From Dialister sp. UBA7295 (GTDB taxonomy: Bacteria; Bacillota; Negativicutes; Veillonellales; Dialisteraceae): DNA of 11,901 nucleotides. The translations under genes and the position numbers were made by a program. Of the stretch, positions 1 through 5,698 are shown piece by piece. The notes under the pieces are model-generated. The model ran no database searches. It saw only the letters and a list, made by a program, of their open reading frames with translations, and was not told the DNA's origin. The stretch lies in assembly GCA_002471975.1 (NCBI GenBank), contig DKQZ01000065.1, positions 1-11,901 of the forward strand. Direction: 5' to 3'. Within the stretch, counting starts at the first letter, position 1, and every line of letters starts with the position of its first letter.

Positions 1-170
1 TTAATCCTGGGTAAATTATAGCGCCACCGCCCCGAGTTCCGGATTCCGGCTTCCGGCATACCGTAATGGTCCGCAGAGTATTGCCTCTCTCGTTCAAGTC
101 GAAATCGCAGGCCCTGATCCACTCGGAACTGGGAACTTCTATGCGAGCCCCGATGGGAGAAACACAAAAA
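1..170. other. Intergenic DNA with a remnant of a dispersed repeat
   Basis: I see no supportable gene here. Short reading frames exist but have no ribosome binding site and no recognisable protein. Bases 122-145 are a perfect 24-bp inverted match to 9549-9572, and the similarity extends less perfectly on both sides (about 112-157). This marks the stretch as part of the same dispersed intergenic repeat family that crowds the right end of the window. The motif GCGCCACCGCCC near base 20-32 is the complement of a GGTGGCG-type block like those ending the other repeat copies. Confidence 0.5.
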
Positions 171-197
171 GCCGCCCACGGTATCGTGGACGGCTTT
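171..197 (-). terminator. Terminator-like hairpin (better on the minus strand)
   Basis: GCCGCCCACG (171-180) pairs with CGTGGACGGC (185-194) across a GTAT loop, with one C-A mismatch. Read on the minus strand the stem is followed by five T's (complement of 166-170). On the plus strand only TTT follows. It could terminate a minus-strand transcript covering the structured region at 204-360, or act on both strands. No adjacent protein gene explains it. Confidence 0.45.
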
Positions 198-203
198 CGG
201 GCA

Positions 204-366
204 GCAAAATACTCCCGGAGCGAGGAATTGTTCGTTTTCCGGAGTTTCGGTCTTACCTGTCAATAGGGCAGCAGGAATTCCCGCATTGGGATATGCTTCC
301 CGTGACCGGGTACGGAGCGAGGCAGCCGTTACTGAATCATTTCGGATCGGGAGTATTTGCTTTTTT
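204..366 (+). ncRNA. Candidate structured RNA with paired ends (6S-like layout)
   Basis: The 5' segment 204-217 (GCAAAATACTCCCG) pairs with 348-360 (CGGGAGTATTTGC), 13 pairs with one bulged A, and the second arm runs straight into TTTTTT (361-366), as an intrinsic terminator does. Inside, CGGTC (248-252) pairs with GACCG (304-308). A further irregular hairpin around 266-300 (ATTCCC / GGGAT, AGC / GCT) closes the tip. The result is a rod about 160 nt long with two large unpaired stretches facing each other, which is the general architecture of 6S RNA. I cannot match it to a 6S consensus, and no convincing promoter is visible. The minus strand would fold similarly and has its own terminator at 171-194, so strand is uncertain. 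It is not SRP RNA, tmRNA or RNase P RNA by their conserved motifs. Confidence 0.35.
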
Positions 367-597
367 ATAACTACTTTGGAATTTCAGAATCCTCGAGGAT
401 GGAAGGCAATCGGAACACGTGGGCCTGGCTCCGGATTCGCTTGAAATTTCTGGGCGCCTGGCGGATCGGTTGGAGCTCGGCCCGAGGCCTCGTTCGTTTT
501 GCCTTCTATACATATAGTAGAAAAAAATCGATTTTGTCTCATAAAATTTTTGAAAAAATTTTTTTCAGTCACTGAATAATGACAGGTGAAAGGGCCG
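367..597. other. Intergenic stretch, nothing definite
   Basis: No gene is supported. The stretch contains a 12-bp perfect palindrome ATCCTCGAGGAT (389-400), a CTATACATATAG palindrome (506-517) and an A/T-rich block of long T and A runs (520-570). I see no ribosome binding site followed by a plausible frame. The A/T-rich block could act as an upstream element for the rpsF promoter, but that is inference. Confidence 0.4.
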
Positions 598-642
598 GGC
601 AGGATCCCTGCCATAAAAGTGGAAAATATTTCCAATTTCCAT

Positions 643-671
643 TTGCTTTTTGTCGGCTGTTCCTGTATAAT
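643..671 (+). promoter_or_regulatory. Promoter of the rpsF-ssb-rpsR operon
   Basis: TTGCTT (643-648) and a perfect TATAAT (666-671) are separated by 17 bp, the optimal sigma-A spacing. Transcription would start near 678, giving a leader of about 70 nt before the rpsF start. A near-palindrome GGAAA-ATA-TTTCC (621-633) and a GGCAGG/CCTGCC hairpin (598-612) lie just upstream. Confidence 0.8.
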
Positions 672-677
672 AATTAA

Positions 678-743
678 GCTTGCTATTTGGCAAGAAACTT
701 CCTGGCCCGCAGAGAGTGCGGGACATAGGTCCGAAAAGGAGGC
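678..743 (+). promoter_or_regulatory. Structured leader of rpsF, possible S6:S18 autoregulatory element
   Basis: The leader holds two hairpins: CTTGC/GCAAG (679-683 with 690-694) and CCCGCA/TGCGGG (706-711 with 717-722). The second is flanked by CCT (701-703) and AGG (728-730), which can extend it across an asymmetric internal loop, with a CCG (732-734 region) just beyond. rpsF leaders in many bacteria carry an S6:S18-binding RNA with a conserved CCG feature. The position and general shape fit, but I cannot confirm the consensus by eye. Confidence 0.3.
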
Positions 744-750
744 GAATTTC

Positions 751-1035
751 GTGAAAAAGTATGAAGTTATGTTCATTGTGAATGCGGCTAATGATGAAGT
801 CATTAAAGCTGCTGTTAAGCTGGTGCAGGATACCATTACCAGAATTGGCGGCACCATCGACAACACTGATGAATGGGGTAAACGTCATCTTGCGTACGAA
901 GTCAAGCATCAGAGTGAAGGATACTACGTAGTAGTAGATTTCCAGGCTGACCCGGCGCAGATCAAAGAACTTGACCGCGTTATCAAGATTCATGAAGAAA
1001 TTATCCGTCATATCATTGTTAAACAGGATGACTAA
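751..1035 (+). CDS. rpsF: 30S ribosomal protein S6
   Basis: This encodes a 94-residue S6, a small-subunit ribosomal protein that binds the central domain of 16S rRNA as a heterodimer with S18. The protein starts MKKYEVMFIV and contains the GKRHLAYEVKHQSEGYYVVVDFQAD block and the ELDRVIKIHEEIIRHIIV helix typical of the family; the length is normal (about 95). I chose the GTG at 751 because AAAAGGAGG (734-742) sits 8 bases upstream and the protein begins exactly where S6 proteins do. The in-frame ATG at 586 would add 55 residues unrelated to S6 and lies upstream of the promoter. It is first in an operon with ssb (11-base gap) and rpsR, the standard Firmicutes arrangement, so S6 and its partner S18 are co-produced. 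Confidence 0.97.
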   Translation: MKKYEVMFIVNAANDEVIKAAVKLVQDTITRIGGTIDNTDEWGKRHLAYEVKHQSEGYYVVVDFQADPAQIKELDRVIKIHEEIIRHIIVKQDD

Positions 1036-1046
1036 GAGGCAGCACT

Positions 1047-1607
1047 ATGAATTCAGTTCAGATTATGGGTAACCTGGCCCGGGATCCGGTTGTTCGCGCT
1101 ACAAAGACCGGCCGTGCCGTAGCATCCTTTACGGTTGCAGTGAATCGCAATTTCACCAATCCCCAGGGCGAACAGAGGGAGATTACTGACTGGATCAACG
1201 TTGTTGCTTGGGGTCCCTGGGCAGAAGCTGCGGGAAACCAGCTGAGGAAAGGAACCCGGGTCTTCGTAGAAGGCCGGTATACCACCCGTTCCTATGAAGC
1301 GCAGGATGGTACCAAACGGTATGTGACCGAAGTGAGTGCAAACCTGATTGCCATTCCTTTGAGCATGGCCGGCAGTTCTTCCTACGGACAGCAGCAGCCT
1401 CAGGGCAATTCCTACGGCGGAAATAATGGCTACAACGGAAATAACAATTTCGGCGGAAATGGCGGTTTCGGAGGAAACGGCGGATTCAGCGGAAATAATA
1501 ATTTCGGAAATAATGGCGGCTTTGGCGCTGCCGGCCAGAATAACCAGCCGAAAGGTGATTTTGGTCAGTTCGGACCTTCTTCCAAGGATGAAGACATTCC
1601 GTTCTGA
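1047..1607 (+). CDS. ssb: Single-stranded DNA-binding protein
   Basis: A 186-residue SSB, which coats single-stranded DNA during replication, recombination and repair and recruits partner proteins. Residues 1 to about 107 form the OB fold (MNSVQIMGNLARDPVVR, then DWINVVAWG and GTRVFVEGRYTTRSYE, all family hallmarks). Residues 108-174 are a low-complexity linker rich in Gly, Asn, Gln and Phe, built from degenerate NGGFGGN-type repeats. The last residues, DEDIPF, are the conserved acidic tip that docks replication and repair proteins. The start ATG follows AGAGG (1035-1039), which overlaps the rpsF stop, suggesting translational coupling. Its place between the S6 and S18 genes is characteristic of the main replicative SSB of Firmicutes. 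The linker is probably intrinsically disordered, and its DNA repeats could be prone to slippage. Confidence 0.97.
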   Translation: MNSVQIMGNLARDPVVRATKTGRAVASFTVAVNRNFTNPQGEQREITDWINVVAWGPWAEAAGNQLRKGTRVFVEGRYTTRSYEAQDGTKRYVTEVSANLIAIPLSMAGSSSYGQQQPQGNSYGGNNGYNGNNNFGGNGGFGGNGGFSGNNNFGNNGGFGAAGQNNQPKGDFGQFGPSSKDEDIPF

Positions 1608-1636
1608 TAAACATTGATTTTGGAGGACAATAAAGC

Positions 1637-1870
1637 ATGATCAGAAGAGATAGAGTAAGAAGACCGAGAAGAAAGGTCTGCCAGTGCTGCGTAGATCACG
1701 TAGACACCATTGATTACAAGAACGTCGCTGCACTGCGTCGTTTCGTTTCCGAAAGAGGCAAGATTCTGCCCCGTCGTGTAACCGGAACCTGCGCAAAACA
1801 TCAGCGTAAGATCAACCTCGCTATCAAGAGAGCAAGAGCCATCGCCCTGCTTCCCTTTAGCGCTGACTGA
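1637..1870 (+). CDS. rpsR: 30S ribosomal protein S18, zinc-binding (C+) form
   Basis: This 77-residue S18 is a small-subunit ribosomal protein that pairs with S6. The sequence contains the family core YKNVAALRRFVSERGKILPRR and the C-terminal TGTCAKHQRKINLAIKRARAIALLP. Cys15-x-x-Cys18 and Cys52-x-x-His55 form a CxxC...CxxH set, matching the zinc-binding version of S18; many genomes also or instead carry a zinc-free paralogue under zinc control. A strong TGGAGGA (1621-1627) lies 9 bases before the ATG and 29 bases after the ssb stop. The gene is the last of the operon and is followed at once by a terminator. The zinc dependence is inferred from the ligands alone. Confidence 0.97.
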   Translation: MIRRDRVRRPRRKVCQCCVDHVDTIDYKNVAALRRFVSERGKILPRRVTGTCAKHQRKINLAIKRARAIALLPFSAD

Positions 1871-1877
1871 TTACAAT

Positions 1878-1912
1878 CAAAACCGTGAAGTCCTATGGCT
1901 TCACGGTTTTTT
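1878..1912 (+). terminator. Rho-independent terminator of the rpsF operon
   Basis: AACCGTGAAG (1881-1890) pairs perfectly with CTTCACGGTT (1899-1908) around an 8-base loop, extended by flanking A/T pairs and followed by T's to 1912. It lies 10 bases after the rpsR stop. Confidence 0.93.
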
Positions 1913-2283
1913 GATGCCTGAAATGACATCGCGGCCGGGAAAGCCAGTCATTACACAAATGTAGAATTGCCGCAAATGATAAAGTGATCAGTTCCTGGTG
2001 ATCAGTGCAGGAGATCTGCTGCAGACTGGATGGCGGGCCAATTCTGTATTTCAATGAAAATGAAATATAATAGCTGCATCTCTATCTGAATGCGGACAGG
2101 GACACGGCTGACAGCTAACGGCTAACGGCTAACGGCTAACGGCTAAATGCTAACCATATTTCCAGTTGAAAGTATCCCTGTTTCTGTATCTCGCCGTCTT
2201 TCTTTCTCTGCAGCCGGCCATTGCTTCGGGCGGCCAAACCCTCGCACTATTTTCGCCGGCGGCATGATTCATGATTTCAAGTA
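1913..2283. other. Intergenic region without a supported gene
   Basis: About 370 bases with no credible gene on either strand. A TATAAT occurs at 2066-2071 but lacks a good -35 box at the right distance. The only clear structures are the 7-bp tandem array at 2114-2154 and a GGCCGGCC-like GC-rich patch around 2212-2236. Confidence 0.5.
2114..2154. repeat. Tandem array of a 7-bp unit (GCTAACG)
   Basis: Four perfect head-to-tail copies of GCTAACG (2114-2141) are followed by a degenerate copy GCTAAAT and a final GCTAAC. The unit count is likely to vary by slippage. A second 7-bp array with a different unit lies downstream of the transporter gene at 4023-4057. Confidence 0.9.
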
Positions 2284-2316
2284 ATGATTATTTCTATATC
2301 CAGTCATAATAATCAT
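2284..2316. promoter_or_regulatory. Inverted repeat upstream of the transporter promoter, possible operator
   Basis: ATGATTATT (2284-2292) and AATAATCAT (2308-2316) form a perfect 9-bp inverted repeat with a 15-base spacer. Its centre is about 57 bases before the predicted transcription start, and it ends 6 bases before the -35 box. That position suits an activator or repressor site. No regulator gene is adjacent, so the binding protein is unknown. Confidence 0.4.
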
Positions 2317-2321
2317 ATTGG

Positions 2322-2350
2322 TTGACACTCTGAAACGGCAGGGCTATACT
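2322..2350 (+). promoter_or_regulatory. Promoter of the carboxylate transporter gene
   Basis: A perfect TTGACA (2322-2327) and TATACT (2345-2350) are 17 bp apart. The predicted start near 2357 leaves a leader of about 140 nt before the coding region. Confidence 0.85.
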
Positions 2351-2364
2351 TTAGTTAAGTAAAC

Positions 2365-2479
2365 AGACCGAGCAAAGGAACTCCTGGCTGCCATGGGGCA
2401 GCGCAGGATTTTTTTGTTACCGGGATGGACCGGCAAGAGTGGAACGGAAGGGTACCGTTTCATGACTTCGGTCTTTTTT
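2365..2479 (+). promoter_or_regulatory. Transporter leader with two terminator-like hairpins (candidate attenuator or riboswitch)
   Basis: Between promoter and gene lie two hairpins with T tracts. In the first, CCTG/CAGG plus CTGCC/GGCAG (2383-2407) is followed by T7 (2409-2415). In the second, GACCG (2428-2432) pairs with CGGTC (2469-2473), encloses AACGG/CCGTT (2443-2447 with 2455-2459) and is followed by T6 (2474-2479). In addition AGACCGA (2365-2371) is perfectly complementary to TCGGTCT (2468-2474), so the 5' end of the leader can compete for the same arm of the second hairpin. Mutually exclusive pairings of this kind are typical of transcription attenuation. I do not recognise a known riboswitch class or a leader peptide. 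Confidence 0.5.
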
Positions 2480-2496
2480 GTTTTGGGGGTGAAAGT

Positions 2497-3969
2497 ATGA
2501 ATCAATCAGAGGGGATCGGTAAGAAAATCGGCTTGTGGGTTGCGCTGGCGGCCATGATCATCGTCTGGCTGTTCCCGACGCCTGTCGATTTGCCTACCCA
2601 GGGCCACAGGCTCATCGGAATTCTTGCATTTGCAGTCATCATCTGGATGACCGAAGGCGTGACTTACCCGGTCAGCGCATTCATCATCATGGTGCTGATG
2701 GCATTTTCACTGGGCACGGCGCCCAATCCGGCCAAACCGACAGCCATCCTGGGAACAGCCAATGCCATGAAGATGGCGCTGGGCGGATTTTCAACGACGG
2801 CCTGGGCACTGGTGGCAGGGGCCATGTTCCTGTCGGCGGGCATGATGATCACAGGGCTGGATAAACGAATCGCCCTGGTGGTTATGTCCCATATCGGCGT
2901 GAAATCCAATCACCTTGTCATCGGCGTTATTTTCGTAGGTTTCCTGCTTTCCTTCTTCGTACCATCCACCACGGCCCGTGTATCCTGCATGGTTCCGATC
3001 GTAGTCGGAATTATCAGGGCCTTCGGGCTGAAAGAGGGTTCTCCTTTTGCCGCCGTACTGATGATGGCCGTGGCTCAGGCAGACTCCCTGTGGAATATCG
3101 GTATCAAGACGGCAGCTGCCCAGAATATGGTGGCCATCGGCTTTATCCAGCAGGTGCTGGGCCAGGATATTTCCTGGATTGAATGGTTCATCGCCGCTGC
3201 TCCCTATGCGGCCATTATGTCCGTGGTCCTGTACTTCCTCCTGATTCATACCATTCCGCCGGAAATCAAGGAAATGCCCGGCGGCCGGGAAGCGCTGGAA
3301 AAGATGTTGAAAGAAATGGGACCGGTTTCCCTGGGGGAAAAGAAACTGCTCATCGTTTCCTTCTTCCTCCTGTTCTTCTGGGTCACGGAAAAGAAACTTC
3401 ATCCCTTTGATACCACGACTGTGACCGTAGCAGGGATTATGATCATGATGATGCCGAAGATCGGCGTCATGACCTGGAAACAGGCTGTACCTCATATCAA
3501 CTGGGGCACTGTCCTTCTCTTCGGCGTAGGCATCAGCCTTGGCACGGCTCTCCTGAAATCGGGGGCTGCCATCTGGCTGGCCCATCACTTCGTGGCTCTC
3601 TTCGGTATGGAAACCATGACTCCGCTCGTGATCCTGGCTATACTCGCTTTCTTCCTTACCGTTATTCATCTGGGCTTTGCGAGCGCCACAGGCCTTGCTT
3701 CGGCCATGATTCCAATTGTCATTGCCGTGCTCCAGAGCGTCAAGACGCCGGGGATCAATGTGCTCTACATGACCATGATCCTGCAGTTCACTGTTTCCTA
3801 TGGCTATATCCTGCCGGTCAACGCGCCGCAGAACATGATCGCCTACAGTACCGGTTATATTACGTCCAAAGATTTCCTGATTACCGGTATTCCCTTCACC
3901 ATCCTTTCCCTGATTGCCATCCTGATCTTCTCTGCCACCTACTGGCACTGGCTGGGATATGTGGGATGA
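2497..3969 (+). CDS. DASS/SLC13-family anion (di-/tricarboxylate) transporter
   Basis: A 490-residue, very hydrophobic membrane protein of the divalent anion:sodium symporter family, which imports or exchanges carboxylates such as succinate, malate, citrate or tartrate (or sulfate). I count about a dozen membrane segments, the first at residues 12-26. Family features include WMTEGVTYPVSAF near the N terminus and two re-entrant-loop motifs in corresponding places: PSTTAR (156-161) followed by VPI, and ASATGLASAMIPI around 395-407; LPVNAPQNM (439-447) follows later. In characterised members the two loops carry Ser-Asn-Thr; here they read Ser-Thr-Thr (157-159) and Ser-Ala-Thr (396-398). Start: ATG 2497 is preceded by GGGGGTGAAAG; an in-frame ATG at 2425 lies inside the leader hairpin and lacks a ribosome site. 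The substrate cannot be told from sequence. The gene is monocistronic, with terminators downstream. Confidence 0.88.
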   Translation: MNQSEGIGKKIGLWVALAAMIIVWLFPTPVDLPTQGHRLIGILAFAVIIWMTEGVTYPVSAFIIMVLMAFSLGTAPNPAKPTAILGTANAMKMALGGFSTTAWALVAGAMFLSAGMMITGLDKRIALVVMSHIGVKSNHLVIGVIFVGFLLSFFVPSTTARVSCMVPIVVGIIRAFGLKEGSPFAAVLMMAVAQADSLWNIGIKTAAAQNMVAIGFIQQVLGQDISWIEWFIAAAPYAAIMSVVLYFLLIHTIPPEIKEMPGGREALEKMLKEMGPVSLGEKKLLIVSFFLLFFWVTEKKLHPFDTTTVTVAGIMIMMMPKIGVMTWKQAVPHINWGTVLLFGVGISLGTALLKSGAAIWLAHHFVALFGMETMTPLVILAILAFFLTVIHLGFASATGLASAMIPIVIAVLQSVKTPGINVLYMTMILQFTVSYGYILPVNAPQNMIAYSTGYITSKDFLITGIPFTILSLIAILIFSATYWHWLGYVG

Positions 3970-4022
3970 AAGGGGACTGTACCTGGCTCGATAGATTCTT
4001 TTTTAAGACATTTGGAAATACG

Positions 4023-4057
4023 GTTATCAGTTATTAGTTATCAGTTATCAGTTATCA
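4023..4057. repeat. Tandem array of a 7-bp unit (GTTATCA)
   Basis: Five head-to-tail 7-mers, GTTATCA with the second copy reading GTTATTA, lie 54 bases after the transporter stop and 9 bases before the first terminator stem. The unit differs from the array at 2114-2154 but has the same length and the same intergenic setting. Confidence 0.9.
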
Positions 4058-4065
4058 GTGGTTGT

Positions 4066-4097
4066 GGCCGCCTTCAAAAATGTGAGGCGGCCTTTTT
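4066..4097 (+). terminator. Rho-independent terminator after the transporter gene
   Basis: GGCCGCC (4066-4072) pairs with GGCGGCC (4086-4092) around a 13-base A-rich loop and is followed by TTTTT (4093-4097). Confidence 0.9.
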
Positions 4098-4140
4098 ATA
4101 TGCGATTTTTACATTTTCAATGGGAACCATATATAAAAAT

Positions 4141-4172
4141 GGCCCGCTATCCAATCTGATGCGGGCCTCTTT
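4141..4172 (+). terminator. Second intrinsic terminator
   Basis: GGCCCGC (4141-4147) pairs with GCGGGCC (4161-4167) and is followed by TCTTTT. It lies 44 bases after the first terminator with no gene between them, so it is a back-up terminator or belongs to another repeat unit. Confidence 0.75.
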
Positions 4173-4173
4173 T

Positions 4174-4441
4174 ACTGATCACTTTATCATTTTCGGCAAT
4201 TCAATCATATCACAATTCAGTAATCGTCATCAGTCCTTCGTTTTCATTAAAAAGTTTCCTTTCCAGACTGCAGTCATTCCAATGGATTGGGATTCTGCGA
4301 ACTGATCACTGATCACTTTATCATTTTCGGCAATTCAATCATATCACAATTCAGTAATCGTCATCAGTCCTTCGTTTTTATTAAAAAGTTTCCTTTCCAG
4401 ACTGCAGTCATTCCAATGGATTGAGATTCTGCGAACTGAGA
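4174..4441. repeat. Two direct tandem copies of a 134-bp unit
   Basis: Copy 1 is 4174-4307 and copy 2 is 4308-4441. By eye they differ at 4 of 134 positions (for example C/T near 4245 vs 4379, G/A near 4290 vs 4424, and two bases at the end). A third copy starts at 4442 (ACTGATCACTT) and breaks off after about 11 bases. The units are non-coding: no ribosome site and no frame kept as a plausible protein. Each unit begins and ends with ACTGATC-like sequence, which is a likely crossover point for the duplication. Confidence 0.93.
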
Positions 4442-4538
4442 ACTGATCACTTCATAATTCCAGTCATTCATCCTGTTTATGAGCCATTGTATTTCTTTTT
4501 TATTTATTGTGAATTTGCTTTAAAAGCGCCCGAAAGTC

Positions 4539-4567
4539 TTGACAAGGCGGGGCATGAATGATATTCT
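4539..4567 (+). promoter_or_regulatory. Promoter of the heat-shock operon
   Basis: TTGACA (4539-4544) and TATTCT (4562-4567) are separated by 17 bp. Transcription would start near 4574, immediately before the CIRCE operator, so bound HrcA would cover the start region. Confidence 0.88.
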
Positions 4568-4578
4568 AGTATCGTAAG

Positions 4579-4605
4579 TTAGCACTCAAAGCTAATGAGT
4601 GCTAA
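4579..4605. promoter_or_regulatory. CIRCE operator (HrcA binding site)
   Basis: A perfect match to the consensus TTAGCACTC-N9-GAGTGCTAA, with spacer AAAGCTAAT. It lies between the promoter and the hrcA start. HrcA bound here represses the operon, and heat relieves repression by inactivating HrcA and occupying GroE chaperonin. This is the only CIRCE in the window, so the four genes downstream appear to share one control point. Confidence 0.98.
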
Positions 4606-4620
4606 TAACAAGGTGATAAC

Positions 4621-5685
4621 ATGGCAGCACGAAGAGCAAAAAATGAGGGCGACCATCTGGGCGCCAACGAATTGAATGAAAGAAAAAGAAAAGTCCTCTG
4701 GGCAGTCGTTCAGGATTACGCCGATACGGCAGAACCTGTCGGTTCTCGGACCATTGCCAGGAAATACGATTTAGGCGTCAGCAGCGCCACGATCCGTAAC
4801 GAAATGCAGGACCTGGAGGACGAAGGCTATCTGGAACAGCCCCATACTTCCGCAGGACGTATCCCTTCCATCAAGGGATATCGTTTTTACGTTGACTGGC
4901 TCATGCAGCCTTCCCCGGTCACCAGCGAAGAAGAATCCATGATTGACCATATGCTGCTCAACCATGTGACAAGGGTGGATGAAATATTCCGGAACATGGC
5001 CAAAGCCGTGGCAGCCCTGACTCATAACCTGTCGGTGGCCACTTCAGCGGGGGGAAAGAAGAAATTCAATTACATCCGCTTCCTGCCGCTGGACGGCATC
5101 CGGGCCATTCTTCTCGTCGTTTCCGATCAGGGAGACGTGTCAAATGAAGTCGTAGAAATTCCCAAAGGGACCACCTTCGATGAAATGCAGCTCCTGGCGG
5201 ACAAGATGAACCATTTCCTCCATGACCGGGAAATCGGCACTATGGACGAAAGGGCCATCCTTTCCTTCCAGAAGGAAATAGAAAAAGACCTGAGCCCCTA
5301 TGTGAATGTGTTCAAAGCGCTCCAGCAGGCCCTGACCCCGCCGAAAGAAGTCTATTCCGGCGGCGCCTCCCAGCTGATCGAACAGCCGGAATTCAAGAAT
5401 GTGGAAAAAATGCAGGATATCCTGAACCTCCTCGAACAGAGAGATATGCTGCAGAGCATGCTTCTTTCCAGTTCCGACCAGCCCATTGCCGTGCATATCG
5501 GTACAGAAAATACAGTGAAATCCCTCTCGGACCTCTCCATCGTCCGTGCCCAGTTCTCCTCGAACGGCCGGGTGATCGGGTCTGTGGCCGTCCTTGGGCC
5601 CACACGAATGCAGTACAGCCGGATTATCGGCATGATGCGATTCATGCAGCAGAGACTGGATACACTTCTGAAGAATAAAGAATAA
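4621..5685 (+). CDS. hrcA: Heat-inducible transcription repressor HrcA
   Basis: A 354-residue repressor that binds CIRCE operators and silences class I heat-shock genes until stress; its folding depends on the GroE chaperonin. Residues about 18-72 form the winged helix-turn-helix, with SSATIRNEM (54-62) as the recognition part, followed by the hallmark PHTSAGR (74-80) and IKGYRFYV. The remainder is the dimerisation and inserted domains, ending GSVAVLGPTRMQYSRIIGMMRFM, which is typical of the family. Length is slightly above the usual 340 because of about 17 charged residues at the N terminus. The ATG is supported by AAGGTG (4610-4615), and the CIRCE lies just upstream. It is first in the operon and so autoregulated. 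The stop is 13 bases before grpE. Confidence 0.97.
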   Translation: MAARRAKNEGDHLGANELNERKRKVLWAVVQDYADTAEPVGSRTIARKYDLGVSSATIRNEMQDLEDEGYLEQPHTSAGRIPSIKGYRFYVDWLMQPSPVTSEEESMIDHMLLNHVTRVDEIFRNMAKAVAALTHNLSVATSAGGKKKFNYIRFLPLDGIRAILLVVSDQGDVSNEVVEIPKGTTFDEMQLLADKMNHFLHDREIGTMDERAILSFQKEIEKDLSPYVNVFKALQQALTPPKEVYSGGASQLIEQPEFKNVEKMQDILNLLEQRDMLQSMLLSSSDQPIAVHIGTENTVKSLSDLSIVRAQFSSNGRVIGSVAVLGPTRMQYSRIIGMMRFMQQRLDTLLKNKE

Positions 5686-5698
5686 TAGGAGGAACCCG

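Noticed and set aside
66..266. Short plus-strand open frame
   Set aside because: It runs through a dispersed repeat, a hairpin and the start of the structured RNA; no ribosome site and no family resemblance.
586..750. Longer rpsF starting at the ATG at 586
   Set aside because: The extra 55 residues are unrelated to S6, the start lies upstream of the promoter, and the GTG at 751 has a strong ribosome site.
2791..3948. Long open frame on the minus strand across the transporter gene
   Set aside because: The product is His/Asp/Gln-rich low-quality sequence, as expected from the complement of a hydrophobic membrane protein gene; no ribosome site.
4012..4305. 97-codon open frame after the transporter
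   Set aside because: It crosses the 7-bp array, two terminators and the first 134-bp unit, so it is not plausible as a gene.
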